A stretch of 6,421 nt of DNA from Candidatus Chloroheliales bacterium (GTDB taxonomy: Bacteria > Chloroflexota > Chloroflexia > QHBQ01): NCBI GenBank assembly GCA_003243865.1, contig QHBQ01000393.1:1-6421 (forward strand). Direction: 5' to 3'. Of the stretch, positions 1 through 4,193 are shown in pieces. A program made the translations under genes and the position numbers. Under the pieces are notes generated by a model. The model was not told the DNA's origin. It worked only from the letters and a program-made list of their open reading frames with translations, and searched no databases. Each line of letters opens with the position of its first letter. The first letter of the stretch is position 1.

Positions 1-147
1 ACTAACGTTGGTTTCATCAACTTCGCCCTCGCCGCTGTCCTCAAGTTCACCATCGGCTGGCGCAACCTATTCGATTTTGCGCCGCGCCGCAATAAGGATG
101 CCGCGCCGCCCCCCGAAACCGCATCAACAGATCAGCCAACGGATTAG
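1..147 (+). CDS. C-terminal end of an unidentified, probably membrane-associated protein (5' truncated)
   Basis: Frame 1 is open from the first base to a TAG at 145-147, giving the last 48 residues of a protein that begins outside the window. The visible part starts with a mostly hydrophobic stretch (residues about 3-19, FINFALAAVLKFTIGW) that could be the end of a transmembrane helix. An Arg-containing segment follows, then a hydrophilic tail rich in Pro, Ala, Thr and Asp (APPPETASTDQPTD). This order is common at the cytoplasmic end of integral membrane proteins. No catalytic motif is visible and I do not recognise the family. It is convergent with the GyrI-like gene, whose stop lies about 30 bp downstream. 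Another + strand reading (8-250) overlaps it and looks like a frame shadow. Confidence is limited because only 49 codons are seen. Confidence 0.5.
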   Translation, partial: TNVGFINFALAAVLKFTIGWRNLFDFAPRRNKDAAPPPETASTDQPTD

Positions 148-167
148 GTTCAGCGCCAATGGCTCAT

Positions 168-177
168 GGCTTAAGCC
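168..177. other. 10-bp perfect palindrome between convergent genes
   Basis: GGCTTAAGCC is perfectly self-complementary and abuts the stop codon of the GyrI-like gene (178-180). It lies in a short tract where GGCTCATGGC-like words recur. It has no loop and no following T run, so it is a poor terminator. It is recorded because it is the only structured sequence in this convergent junction. Confidence 0.3.
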
Positions 178-792
178 TCATGGCTCGACCGGCTGGCGCA
201 GGATAGTGCGCAGCTTCTCCGGGGCAGTGCGGCGGCGATCGCTCAGGTAGATCTCGTGGTGCTTGCCGCATAGGTGGTAACCGCTCTGCTCGATGGAGTC
301 GTGGAGCCGGGCGATGGTCGGCCCCTCCGCCGCATAAGGGCCGAGATGCATGATCTGGGCGGCCTGCCCTTCCTCGTATCGCTCGAACCTCAGCCCCTCC
401 AGCGCGGCTGGGTTCTTCTTCTTGCGCACTTCCTCAATCGCCTCGCCAACCGTCTCGGCAGTGACTGCATCGGGCTGCATGATCATCAGCGTCCAGCGCC
501 AGTTGTCGCGAGGCGCATTGGGATTGTACTTTGCGCCATTGGCTAGCCACCAGAGACCTTCCAGCGGCATCACTGCGTAATCAAGGGTAGGGTCGGCACG
601 TTTCAGCTTGAACTTGGCGGCGTAGGCTACCGAGTAGAGCGCCTCGATCGCTTGCTCGAGCTGCGGGGAACCGTTCGGGTCGCCGCTGCCGTCCACCATG
701 ATGAAGTTCATCGCTGGCACGTCTACGATTGAAACCTCTTTGGTCGATGGGTTATAGAGCGTTTTAAGCTCCTTCTTTAGATCCTGGGCCAT
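178..792 (-). CDS. Stand-alone GyrI-like small-molecule-binding protein
   Basis: A 204-residue cytoplasmic protein with the GyrI-like (SOUL/BmrR effector domain) fold in the long form that stands alone. Visible hallmarks are PLEGLWW (76-82), DNWRWTLMIMQP (96-107), HLGPY (149-153) and GKHHEIYLSDRRRT (176-189), followed by the usual PEKLRTILRQPV ending. The Glu of HEIYL (E180) matches the acidic pocket residue that contacts cationic ligands in BmrR-type domains. Known members either bind planar or cationic drugs or, in the studied Lin2189/CTR107 group, hydrolyse cyclopropanoid DNA alkylators such as yatakemycin. Which applies here is unknown. The ATG at 790-792 has a purine-rich ribosome site (GGGGGAG, complement of 796-802) only 3 nt away. 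It lies 38 bp downstream of the merR-type gene on the same strand, so the two are probably co-transcribed, with the regulator sensing the same or a related ligand. Confidence 0.9.
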   Translation of the reverse strand: MAQDLKKELKTLYNPSTKEVSIVDVPAMNFIMVDGSGDPNGSPQLEQAIEALYSVAYAAKFKLKRADPTLDYAVMPLEGLWWLANGAKYNPNAPRDNWRWTLMIMQPDAVTAETVGEAIEEVRKKKNPAALEGLRFERYEEGQAAQIMHLGPYAAEGPTIARLHDSIEQSGYHLCGKHHEIYLSDRRRTAPEKLRTILRQPVEP

Positions 793-810
793 AATCTCCC
801 CCTCTGCTTT

Positions 811-830
811 GGGCGCACTGACGTGCGCCC
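811..830 (-). repeat. Intercistronic hairpin between merR-type and gyrI-type genes
   Basis: GGGCGCAC (811-818) and GTGCGCCC (823-830) form a perfect 8-bp inverted repeat with a 4-nt loop. It starts directly after the merR-type stop codon (TAG, complement of 831-833) and ends about 8 nt before the ribosome site of the GyrI-like gene. No T run follows on the minus strand, so it is more likely an mRNA-stability or partial-attenuation hairpin than a full terminator. Similar GGGGCGCAC...GTGCGCCCC palindromes are, from memory, dispersed in several Chloroflexota genomes. Confidence 0.6.
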
Positions 831-1646
831 CTACGGTTGTGTTTTCTCGACTGGGAACTGGATCTCGGTGACAAACGACTCGTCATCCTGCGCGCCGCCG
901 CCTTCCAGATAGATTTCGCGGTTGGGGCCGGTTATCTTGTAACCGTTGGCCTCGACCCAGCCCATGATCGCGGCGTAAGCCTGGCTGAGGTTGTTGTAGC
1001 TGCCGTGATGGATAGTGGAGGCCGACGTCTCCACGCCTGGTAGTTCGTAGACGTTGACCCGTGCGCTGGTGGGGATTGGTTTGTCTATGAAGGCCAGTCC
1101 TTCGGCGTCAACCGTGCCGTCGGGCCGCTCGATGTCGTGCCAAATGGCGGCATCGTAGCCTGTGCTGCCGTAGCGGGCCACATATTCGCTTACCTCTCCG
1201 ATCAGCCTGCCCACTTCGGGGAAGCTGGCGACTGGCTCACGGATACCAGCGACCAACTGGGGTTCGACCCGCTTGATGACCACATCATACTTTGGCATCT
1301 TGCCCTCCTGTTCGATTTGGCTCAGTCGCTCTTCGACCCGCCGTAGCCGTGCTTGCTCCTCCTGTACCCGCTGTTGTAGTTCCGCCTGCTTCAGCCGCAG
1401 CATCCCCCGAATGTAGTCGGGGGGCAACTGCTCATCCAGCAGCTGCGCGATCTGCTCCAGTGACAGTCCCAAATCCTTCAGCGCCAGGATGCGGTTCAGG
1501 CGCGGCAACTGGTCGAGCGCGTAGGAGCGATAGCTGGTGTACTTATCTATCTGGCTCGGTTTGAGCAGCCCGATCTCATCGTAGTAGCGCAGCAGCCTGA
1601 TTGACACCCCACCGAGGTGGGCAAACTCGCCGATCTTCAGCATCAT
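831..1646 (-). CDS. MerR-family transcriptional regulator with C-terminal GyrI-like effector domain
   Basis: A 271-residue cytoplasmic DNA-binding regulator of the BmrR/TipA-type layout. Residues 1-70 are the MerR winged helix-turn-helix: KIGEFAHLGGVS, then LLRYYDEIGLLKPS, then the YTSYRSY wing. Residues about 75-115 are a Gln/Glu/Arg-rich helix typical of the dimerisation coiled coil. Residues about 118-268 are a GyrI-like domain with HHGSYNNL (213-220) and PNREIYLEGG (241-250); E244 matches the ligand-sensing Glu of the family. Such proteins bind hydrophobic or cationic compounds and then untwist promoters with 19-20 bp spacers. Just such a promoter lies upstream of this gene, so autoregulation and control of the downstream GyrI-like gene are likely. 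Translation can start at either of two adjacent ATGs (1644-1646 or 1641-1643). GGGAGAGGG upstream serves as the ribosome site, about 8 nt from the first. The ligand is unknown. Confidence 0.95.
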   Translation of the reverse strand: MMLKIGEFAHLGGVSIRLLRYYDEIGLLKPSQIDKYTSYRSYALDQLPRLNRILALKDLGLSLEQIAQLLDEQLPPDYIRGMLRLKQAELQQRVQEEQARLRRVEERLSQIEQEGKMPKYDVVIKRVEPQLVAGIREPVASFPEVGRLIGEVSEYVARYGSTGYDAAIWHDIERPDGTVDAEGLAFIDKPIPTSARVNVYELPGVETSASTIHHGSYNNLSQAYAAIMGWVEANGYKITGPNREIYLEGGGAQDDESFVTEIQFPVEKTQP

Positions 1647-1665
1647 GACGTGGACCCTCTCCCTA

Positions 1666-1683
1666 CCTCCCCCACTGGGGAGG
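1666..1683. repeat. Short GC-rich palindrome in the merR leader (CCTCCCC...GGGGAGG)
   Basis: CCTCCCC (1666-1672) pairs with GGGGAGG (1677-1683) across a CACT loop. The adjacent 1655-1664 sequence, read on the minus strand as GGGAGAGGG, supplies the ribosome site of the merR-type gene. The unit closely resembles the two palindromes ahead of uvrA (4119-4136 and 4153-4175), so it looks like one copy of a dispersed repeat family used as a 5' leader. Confidence 0.6.
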
Positions 1684-1713
1684 AGAACACTGTTTCCCTT
1701 GCAAGCTGATAGC

Positions 1714-1744
1714 AGTATAAAGCATGACGTAACGTGAGAGTCAA
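1714..1744 (-). promoter_or_regulatory. MerR-type promoter with 19-bp spacer upstream of merR-gyrI
   Basis: On the minus strand, TTGACT (complement of 1739-1744, 5/6 to consensus) and TATACT (complement of 1714-1719, 5/6) are separated by 19 bp. That spacing is poor for ordinary promoters but is the signature of promoters activated by MerR proteins, which twist the DNA to realign the two elements. The spacer carries the dyad ACGT-T-ACGT (1727-1735), close to its centre, a plausible operator half-site pair. The predicted start is near 1707, giving a leader of about 60 nt to the merR-type ATG. Confidence 0.7.
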
Positions 1745-1753
1745 GAGCTAAAT

Positions 1754-1789
1754 GCCCCGCATCTGACGAGTTTTCGTCAAATGCGGGGC
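1754..1789 (-). terminator. Strong hairpin containing the DinB stop codon, probable terminator
   Basis: GCCCCGCAT (1754-1762) pairs with ATGCGGGGC (1781-1789), and TGACGA (1764-1769) pairs with TCGTCA (1774-1779) around a GTTT loop. The single non-matching position (1763/1780) becomes a G-U pair only in minus-strand RNA, giving a 16-bp stem there. The TGA stop of the DinB gene (complement of 1777-1779) sits inside the stem. The tail on the minus strand is ATTTAG, a weak T run, so this is a moderately good intrinsic terminator that insulates the merR promoter from DinB transcription. Confidence 0.65.
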
Positions 1790-2562
1790 GATGTTTTGCT
1801 CCAATCTGGGCCAGCGATGGCTAATTTGTCTTCTGCCCGCTTTATCGTCTGCGCCAACACCTGCACGATCTGCTCGGTGTGTTCGCGCTCGTGTTCAATC
1901 ATCCGCCGCAACACCTTGCGGGCACTCCACGGCTCGTTAGGGTGATCAGTCCAGCTTGTAGGGTAGGTGACTTGCGCCCGTTCCTTTGCGGTCAACTTAC
2001 GCATCCGCTCGGTCACGGTACGTTGCTCCATCGCCAGGAAACGGAAGATGGGCAGCTTGTCATCGCTCTCCCACTGGGCTGGCAGGGTGGCCGGGTTTAC
2101 CAGCCGCGAAAGGTACCACTCGTTGGTGTTGCCCACGTGGCGCAAGATTTGGCGGATGCTCATCTCGCCCACGCTTGCCTGCCAGTCGAGCAGGTAGTCA
2201 GACACGTTGGGGGTGAGGGTGAGCAGGTCGGCGCGGGCAAAACTCCAGCGGCGCAGGTAAGTTTCCATCTCGGTAACGCCGATCGGCTCCCGCTCTGGCG
2301 TGAATAGTGCGGCTTTATCGCCATGCTGAAACGGGCCAAAGCCCTCGACGACTTCAACCACCTGAATGGTAGTACCCTCCGGCTCGGCCAGATTCTCGCC
2401 GTGCTGCCCCAGCCAGGCCCAGTAATCCCAGACCGCCTGTGGCACGGCATCGAGCGCCGCCTCGCTGCTGTCGGCTTTGGTGAAGCACCCTAGCAGGGCC
2501 AACACATGGGCCATTGCCCTGCCGTCCGAGGCAACTTCCAGGTAGAGATCGTAGCTATTCAT
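1777..2562 (-). CDS. DinB-superfamily protein with N-terminal HicB-like domain
   Basis: Numbered from the ATG at 2560-2562 (261 residues). Residues about 4-53 look like a HicB-type partial RNase-H fold: YDLYLEVASDG, then AHVLALLGCF, then an Ala-rich helix, compared with the usual 'PdLPGC...eEAl' pattern. Residues about 95-240 form a DinB/YfiT-like four-helix bundle with the expected metal ligands H142 (ILRHVGNTNEWYL) and H224/H228 (HEREH). Family members are divalent-metal proteins; the characterised ones are thiol-dependent transferases or hydrolases, and most have no known substrate. The HicB-like part lacks a partner toxin gene nearby, so toxin-antitoxin function is unlikely; it may be a ligand or regulatory module. 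Start choice: AAAGGAG (complement of 2573-2579) is 10 nt from this ATG but only 4 nt from a GTG at 2566-2568 that would add two residues. The gene is divergent from the membrane-protein gene and ends in the terminator hairpin. Confidence 0.88.
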   Translation of the reverse strand: MNSYDLYLEVASDGRAMAHVLALLGCFTKADSSEAALDAVPQAVWDYWAWLGQHGENLAEPEGTTIQVVEVVEGFGPFQHGDKAALFTPEREPIGVTEMETYLRRWSFARADLLTLTPNVSDYLLDWQASVGEMSIRQILRHVGNTNEWYLSRLVNPATLPAQWESDDKLPIFRFLAMEQRTVTERMRKLTAKERAQVTYPTSWTDHPNEPWSARKVLRRMIEHEREHTEQIVQVLAQTIKRAEDKLAIAGPDWSKTSPRI

Positions 2563-2589
2563 TGCCACACTACTCCTTTATGCTATAAT
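2562..2589 (+). promoter_or_regulatory. Near-consensus extended -10 promoter for the small membrane protein
   Basis: TTGCCA (2562-2567, 5/6) and TATAAT (2584-2589, 6/6) are 16 bp apart, and the -10 is preceded by TGC, making an extended -10. The expected transcription start, about 7 nt past the -10, is 2596, which is the A of the ATG of the downstream gene. The -35 overlaps the start codon region of the divergent DinB gene. On the minus strand the same DNA reads TATTAT (2585-2590), a possible -10 for that gene. Confidence 0.75.
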
Positions 2590-2595
2590 AGAGCT

Positions 2596-3168
2596 ATGGA
2601 CAACCCCAGCCGCCAACCAGATAATTCCACTGTTTCACCTGCCCATGATGAGCGGGTGACGATTGATGACTATCGTGGGCCGATGAACGGCCCGACTTCT
2701 CTACCACCCAATGTCAGCATTACTGCGGTGGATGCAAAGGCAGAGCCAGGCAACCTTGCAGCAAGTCAGAGGGCTGATACAGCGGCGAAGATCACACAAG
2801 CTCTGGCAATGCTCGGCTGGGTGTGCAGCGTTGGATCCGGCTCGGGTACCCTCTACGTGTTTTTTGCTTCTCTTATCCTCACTGGCAGCTCTAAGCTGCA
2901 CTATGTACTATTCAATCCAGTTGGAGCAACCATCTTTTGCGTTGCTATTGTCGGCTTTTCCCTCTGTCTTGCAGCGCTTGTTCGCTCTCACCATAGTAGT
3001 AATCTAAGAAGGATGAGGGTTAGAAGTTGGATTGGTCTTGTACTCAGCGGCGTGACGATCCTAGTGTCACTGCTCACCTATCTCGGAGCTTTGCAGTTGC
3101 TCAACTTTCTATTCCCCGTCGTGTCGCTTGATATGTTCTCGCCTCATACAGTGGTCTTCGACGTATAG
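2596..3168 (+). CDS. Small three-helix membrane protein of unknown function
   Basis: The product has 190 residues. A hydrophilic, Pro/Asp/Ser-rich N-terminal region (1-60) is followed by three predicted membrane segments at about 67-95, 107-129 and 145-174. The Arg-rich loop RRMRVR between the last two suggests a cytoplasmic side. I recognise no family and no catalytic motif. The ATG at 2596 was chosen because the promoter at 2562-2589 predicts a transcript starting exactly there. An upstream in-frame ATG (2506) would lie before the promoter and antisense to the DinB start. No ribosome site precedes 2596, consistent with leaderless translation. By eye the gene is poorer in GC than its neighbours, which may mean recent acquisition or relaxed constraint. 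Its last 60 bp overlap the convergent CoA-binding gene. Existence as a gene is supported by the promoter and the coherent membrane topology; function is unknown. Confidence 0.7.
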   Translation: MDNPSRQPDNSTVSPAHDERVTIDDYRGPMNGPTSLPPNVSITAVDAKAEPGNLAASQRADTAAKITQALAMLGWVCSVGSGSGTLYVFFASLILTGSSKLHYVLFNPVGATIFCVAIVGFSLCLAALVRSHHSSNLRRMRVRSWIGLVLSGVTILVSLLTYLGALQLLNFLFPVVSLDMFSPHTVVFDV

Positions 3169-3525
3169 CATCCCCGCTTCCTCAGCTAGCCGCCGCGACT
3201 CCTCGTTGGTGATACCCTGTTGCAGCCAGACCGCCTTCGCTCCCCGCGCGATCGCCTGCTCCACGATCGGTGGCGTATCCTCGCCGCGCCGAAAGATGTC
3301 CACCACCTCGATGGGAACATCGGCAGGGATGTCGCTGATGCTGGGGTAAGCCTTCAACCCCAGCACCTCATCCTCGGTCGGGTTGACCGGCACAATCTGG
3401 TAGCCATGCGCGGCCAGGTACGCGCCTACGTGGTTGCTGGGCCGGTCGGGTTTGTTCGACAGCCCCACAATCGCCACATTCTTCATCGCCAGCGCCTGCT
3501 CGATCGCCTCATCCATGTTGCTCAT
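3109..3525 (-). CDS. YccU-type CoA-binding protein (single Rossmann domain)
   Basis: A 138-residue cytoplasmic protein matching the stand-alone CoA_binding_2 family (YccU/COG1832), which shares its fold with the CoA-binding domain of succinyl-CoA synthetase and acyl-CoA synthetases. Visible elements: the nucleotide-binding strand and loop VAIVGLSNKPDRPSNHVG (17-34); GYQIVPVNPTEDEVLGLKAYPS (two strands, 41-62); VDIFRRGED (75-83); AVWLQQGITNEE (98-109); and a terminal DHCMRREH (124-131), where the family usually has DRC...EH. The length is normal, so the protein is complete. The cellular role of the family is not established. The ATG at 3523-3525 is preceded by a strong ribosome site (GGGGGAAGAG, complement of 3528-3537). 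The 3' end runs 60 bp into the convergent membrane-protein gene, and the conserved DHC motif is encoded within that overlap. Confidence 0.93.
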   Translation of the reverse strand: MSNMDEAIEQALAMKNVAIVGLSNKPDRPSNHVGAYLAAHGYQIVPVNPTEDEVLGLKAYPSISDIPADVPIEVVDIFRRGEDTPPIVEQAIARGAKAVWLQQGITNEESRRLAEEAGMLYVEDHCMRREHIKRHDGE

Positions 3526-3575
3526 TACTCTTCCCCCTTCGTCAGTTGTCCCATATGCATCACTCGTTCACCACC

Positions 3576-3581
3576 ATTATA
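3576..3581 (-). promoter_or_regulatory. -10 element for the CoA-binding protein gene
   Basis: The complement of 3576-3581 reads TATAAT, a perfect -10 about 50 bp upstream of the CoA-binding protein start. No good -35 is visible at 16-18 bp, so the assignment rests on the -10 and its position. The predicted start near 3569 would give a leader of about 44 nt. Confidence 0.5.
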
Positions 3582-3625
3582 CTATGTCGCCACTTAATCT
3601 GCTTGAATGGGTGTATAGCACACGT

Positions 3626-3852
3626 CCCATAGGCATCAAAATAAGAATAGGGTTGGGAGTCAACAGGGGGTCTGGGGGTAAGCCCCCAGCTGATGCAAGC
3701 TCACCAATGCTACTCATAAGCACGGCGCTCACCATTTCAGGCAAGGCGCAACGATGCTTAATCCCAGCCTTGCTGCCAGTCAGCCTCTGGGGGCTCACCC
3801 CCAAACCCCCTCAATCTATCCTGGGCTTTCGTCCTAATTTGATGCCTATGGG
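3626..3852. mobile_element. 227-bp MITE-like element with nested inverted repeats
   Basis: The ends are a perfect 15-bp inverted repeat: CCCATAGGCATCAAA (3626-3640) and its complement at 3838-3852. With a 1-nt bulge the match continues a few bases outward, and imperfectly inward. A second pair lies inside: 3665-3689 and 3787-3811 match over 25 positions with two mismatches. Each inner arm also folds locally (CTGGGGG TAAG CCCCCAG at 3672-3689; TGGGGG CTCA CCCCCA at 3788-3803). A further 7-bp pair, GCAAGGC (3741-3747) and GCCTTGC (3768-3774), occupies the centre. No convincing transposase or coding sequence is present and I could not define a target-site duplication. A non-autonomous transposon relic or a structured dispersed repeat fits best. 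Confidence 0.6.
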
Positions 3853-3998
3853 CGTATGCGATTCGTCCCTACACTAGCTGCGTGCTTCTTTCCGTTTTCT
3901 CCGTTTGTCTGCTGAACAGTCTGTTGGCTGCTCCGTTTTCGCTCAGCTCCATCTTGCGATGTATCTTTATTTTCCTAGACCGTCTGTTCTAAAGTTTT
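3853..3998. other. Pyrimidine-rich intergenic stretch with TCCGTTT repeats
   Basis: No coding potential is seen. The + strand is rich in T and C, and TCCGTTT occurs three times (3891-3897, 3900-3906, 3932-3938). The 11-bp palindrome AACAG-T-CTGTT lies at 3915-3925, and CGTCTGTTCT follows at 3981-3990. It sits upstream of the uvrA promoter and could carry regulator sites, but no known binding motif, including the E. coli SOS box, is recognised. Confidence 0.35.
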
Positions 3999-4031
3999 CC
4001 ACAAAAGTGTTGGAATCCCACAAAATTGTGG
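3999..4031. promoter_or_regulatory. Pair of operator-like palindromes over the uvrA promoter
   Basis: CCACAAAATTGTGG (4018-4031; arms CCACAA and TTGTGG) is immediately followed by the -10 element. A near copy, CCACAAAAGTGTTGG (3999-4013), begins 19 bp upstream and overlaps the -35. The centres are about 18-19 bp apart, close to two helical turns. Two related dyads covering -35 and spacer are a typical repressor arrangement, but the binding protein cannot be named. Confidence 0.5.
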
Positions 4032-4037
4032 TATAAT
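4010..4037 (+). promoter_or_regulatory. uvrA promoter (extended -10)
   Basis: TTGGAA (4010-4015, 4/6) is 16 bp from a perfect TATAAT (4032-4037), which is preceded by TGG, forming an extended -10. The transcription start is predicted near 4044, giving a leader of about 150 nt before the uvrA GTG. The core elements overlap the two operator-like palindromes, so repression is plausible. Confidence 0.7.
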
Positions 4038-4066
4038 AAAGGGTAAGGATAAGACACAATGGGCTA

Positions 4067-4091
4067 GCGTGGGCGTAGTGGTGCGCCCCGC
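4067..4091 (+). repeat. Hairpin in the uvrA leader
   Basis: GCG-T-GGGCG (4067-4075) can pair with CGCCCCGC (4084-4091) with one bulged T, giving 8 bp around an 8-nt loop. The sequence after it (TATTTATGT) is only mildly T-rich, so it is not a convincing terminator. It is the first of three hairpins in the predicted leader. Confidence 0.45.
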
Positions 4092-4106
4092 TATTTATGT
4101 CTAGTT

Positions 4107-4175
4107 ACTTATGACTCCCTCCCCATTTTGGGGGAGAGGATACTTTATGACCCCCTCCTCCAATATGGAGGAGGG
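4107..4175 (+). repeat. Tandem pair of CCCTCC/GGAGGG palindromes in the uvrA leader
   Basis: Two related units lie about 35 bp apart. Each begins with ACTTATGAC or ACTTTATGAC (4107 and 4143) and continues with a pyrimidine arm, an AT-rich loop and a purine arm. Unit 1 pairs CTCCCC (4119-4124) with GGGGAG (4131-4136). Unit 2 pairs CCCTCCTCC (4153-4161) with GGAGGAGGG (4167-4175) perfectly around AATAT. The G-rich tail GGGGGTGGGG after unit 2 holds the probable uvrA ribosome site. The same kind of unit is seen upstream of the merR-type gene. Confidence 0.65.
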
Positions 4176-4193
4176 TTGGGGGTGGGGCAAACA

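Noticed and set aside
8..250. An 80-codon + strand frame overlapping the truncated first gene and the GyrI-like 3' end
   Set aside because: It is Ser/Pro/Arg-rich shadow sequence crossing two better-supported genes.
1879..2307. A 142-codon + strand frame opposite the DinB gene
   Set aside because: It is antisense to the HicB/DinB coding sequence, which has clear motifs, and has no ribosome site or family resemblance.
1777..2562. Reading the HicB-like domain as evidence for a toxin-antitoxin system
   Set aside because: No HicA-like small RNase gene lies on either side, and the domain is fused to a DinB bundle.
2506..2595. A longer start for the membrane-protein gene
   Set aside because: It would begin upstream of the strong promoter at 2562-2589 and overlap the divergent DinB start; the extra 30 residues resemble shadow sequence.
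3577..3804. A 75-codon minus-strand frame inside the inverted-repeat element
   Set aside because: Its sequence is mainly a translation of the repeat arms (GGLPPDPLLTPNP and similar), and no ribosome site or domain supports it.
3618..3860. CRISPR-like or insertion-sequence interpretation of the repeats
   Set aside because: There are no regularly spaced direct repeats with unique spacers, and no transposase frame lies between the inverted ends.
3434..3877. A 147-codon + strand frame crossing the CoA-binding gene and the repeat element
   Set aside because: It runs antisense to a conserved gene and then through repeat arms; there is no coherent domain.
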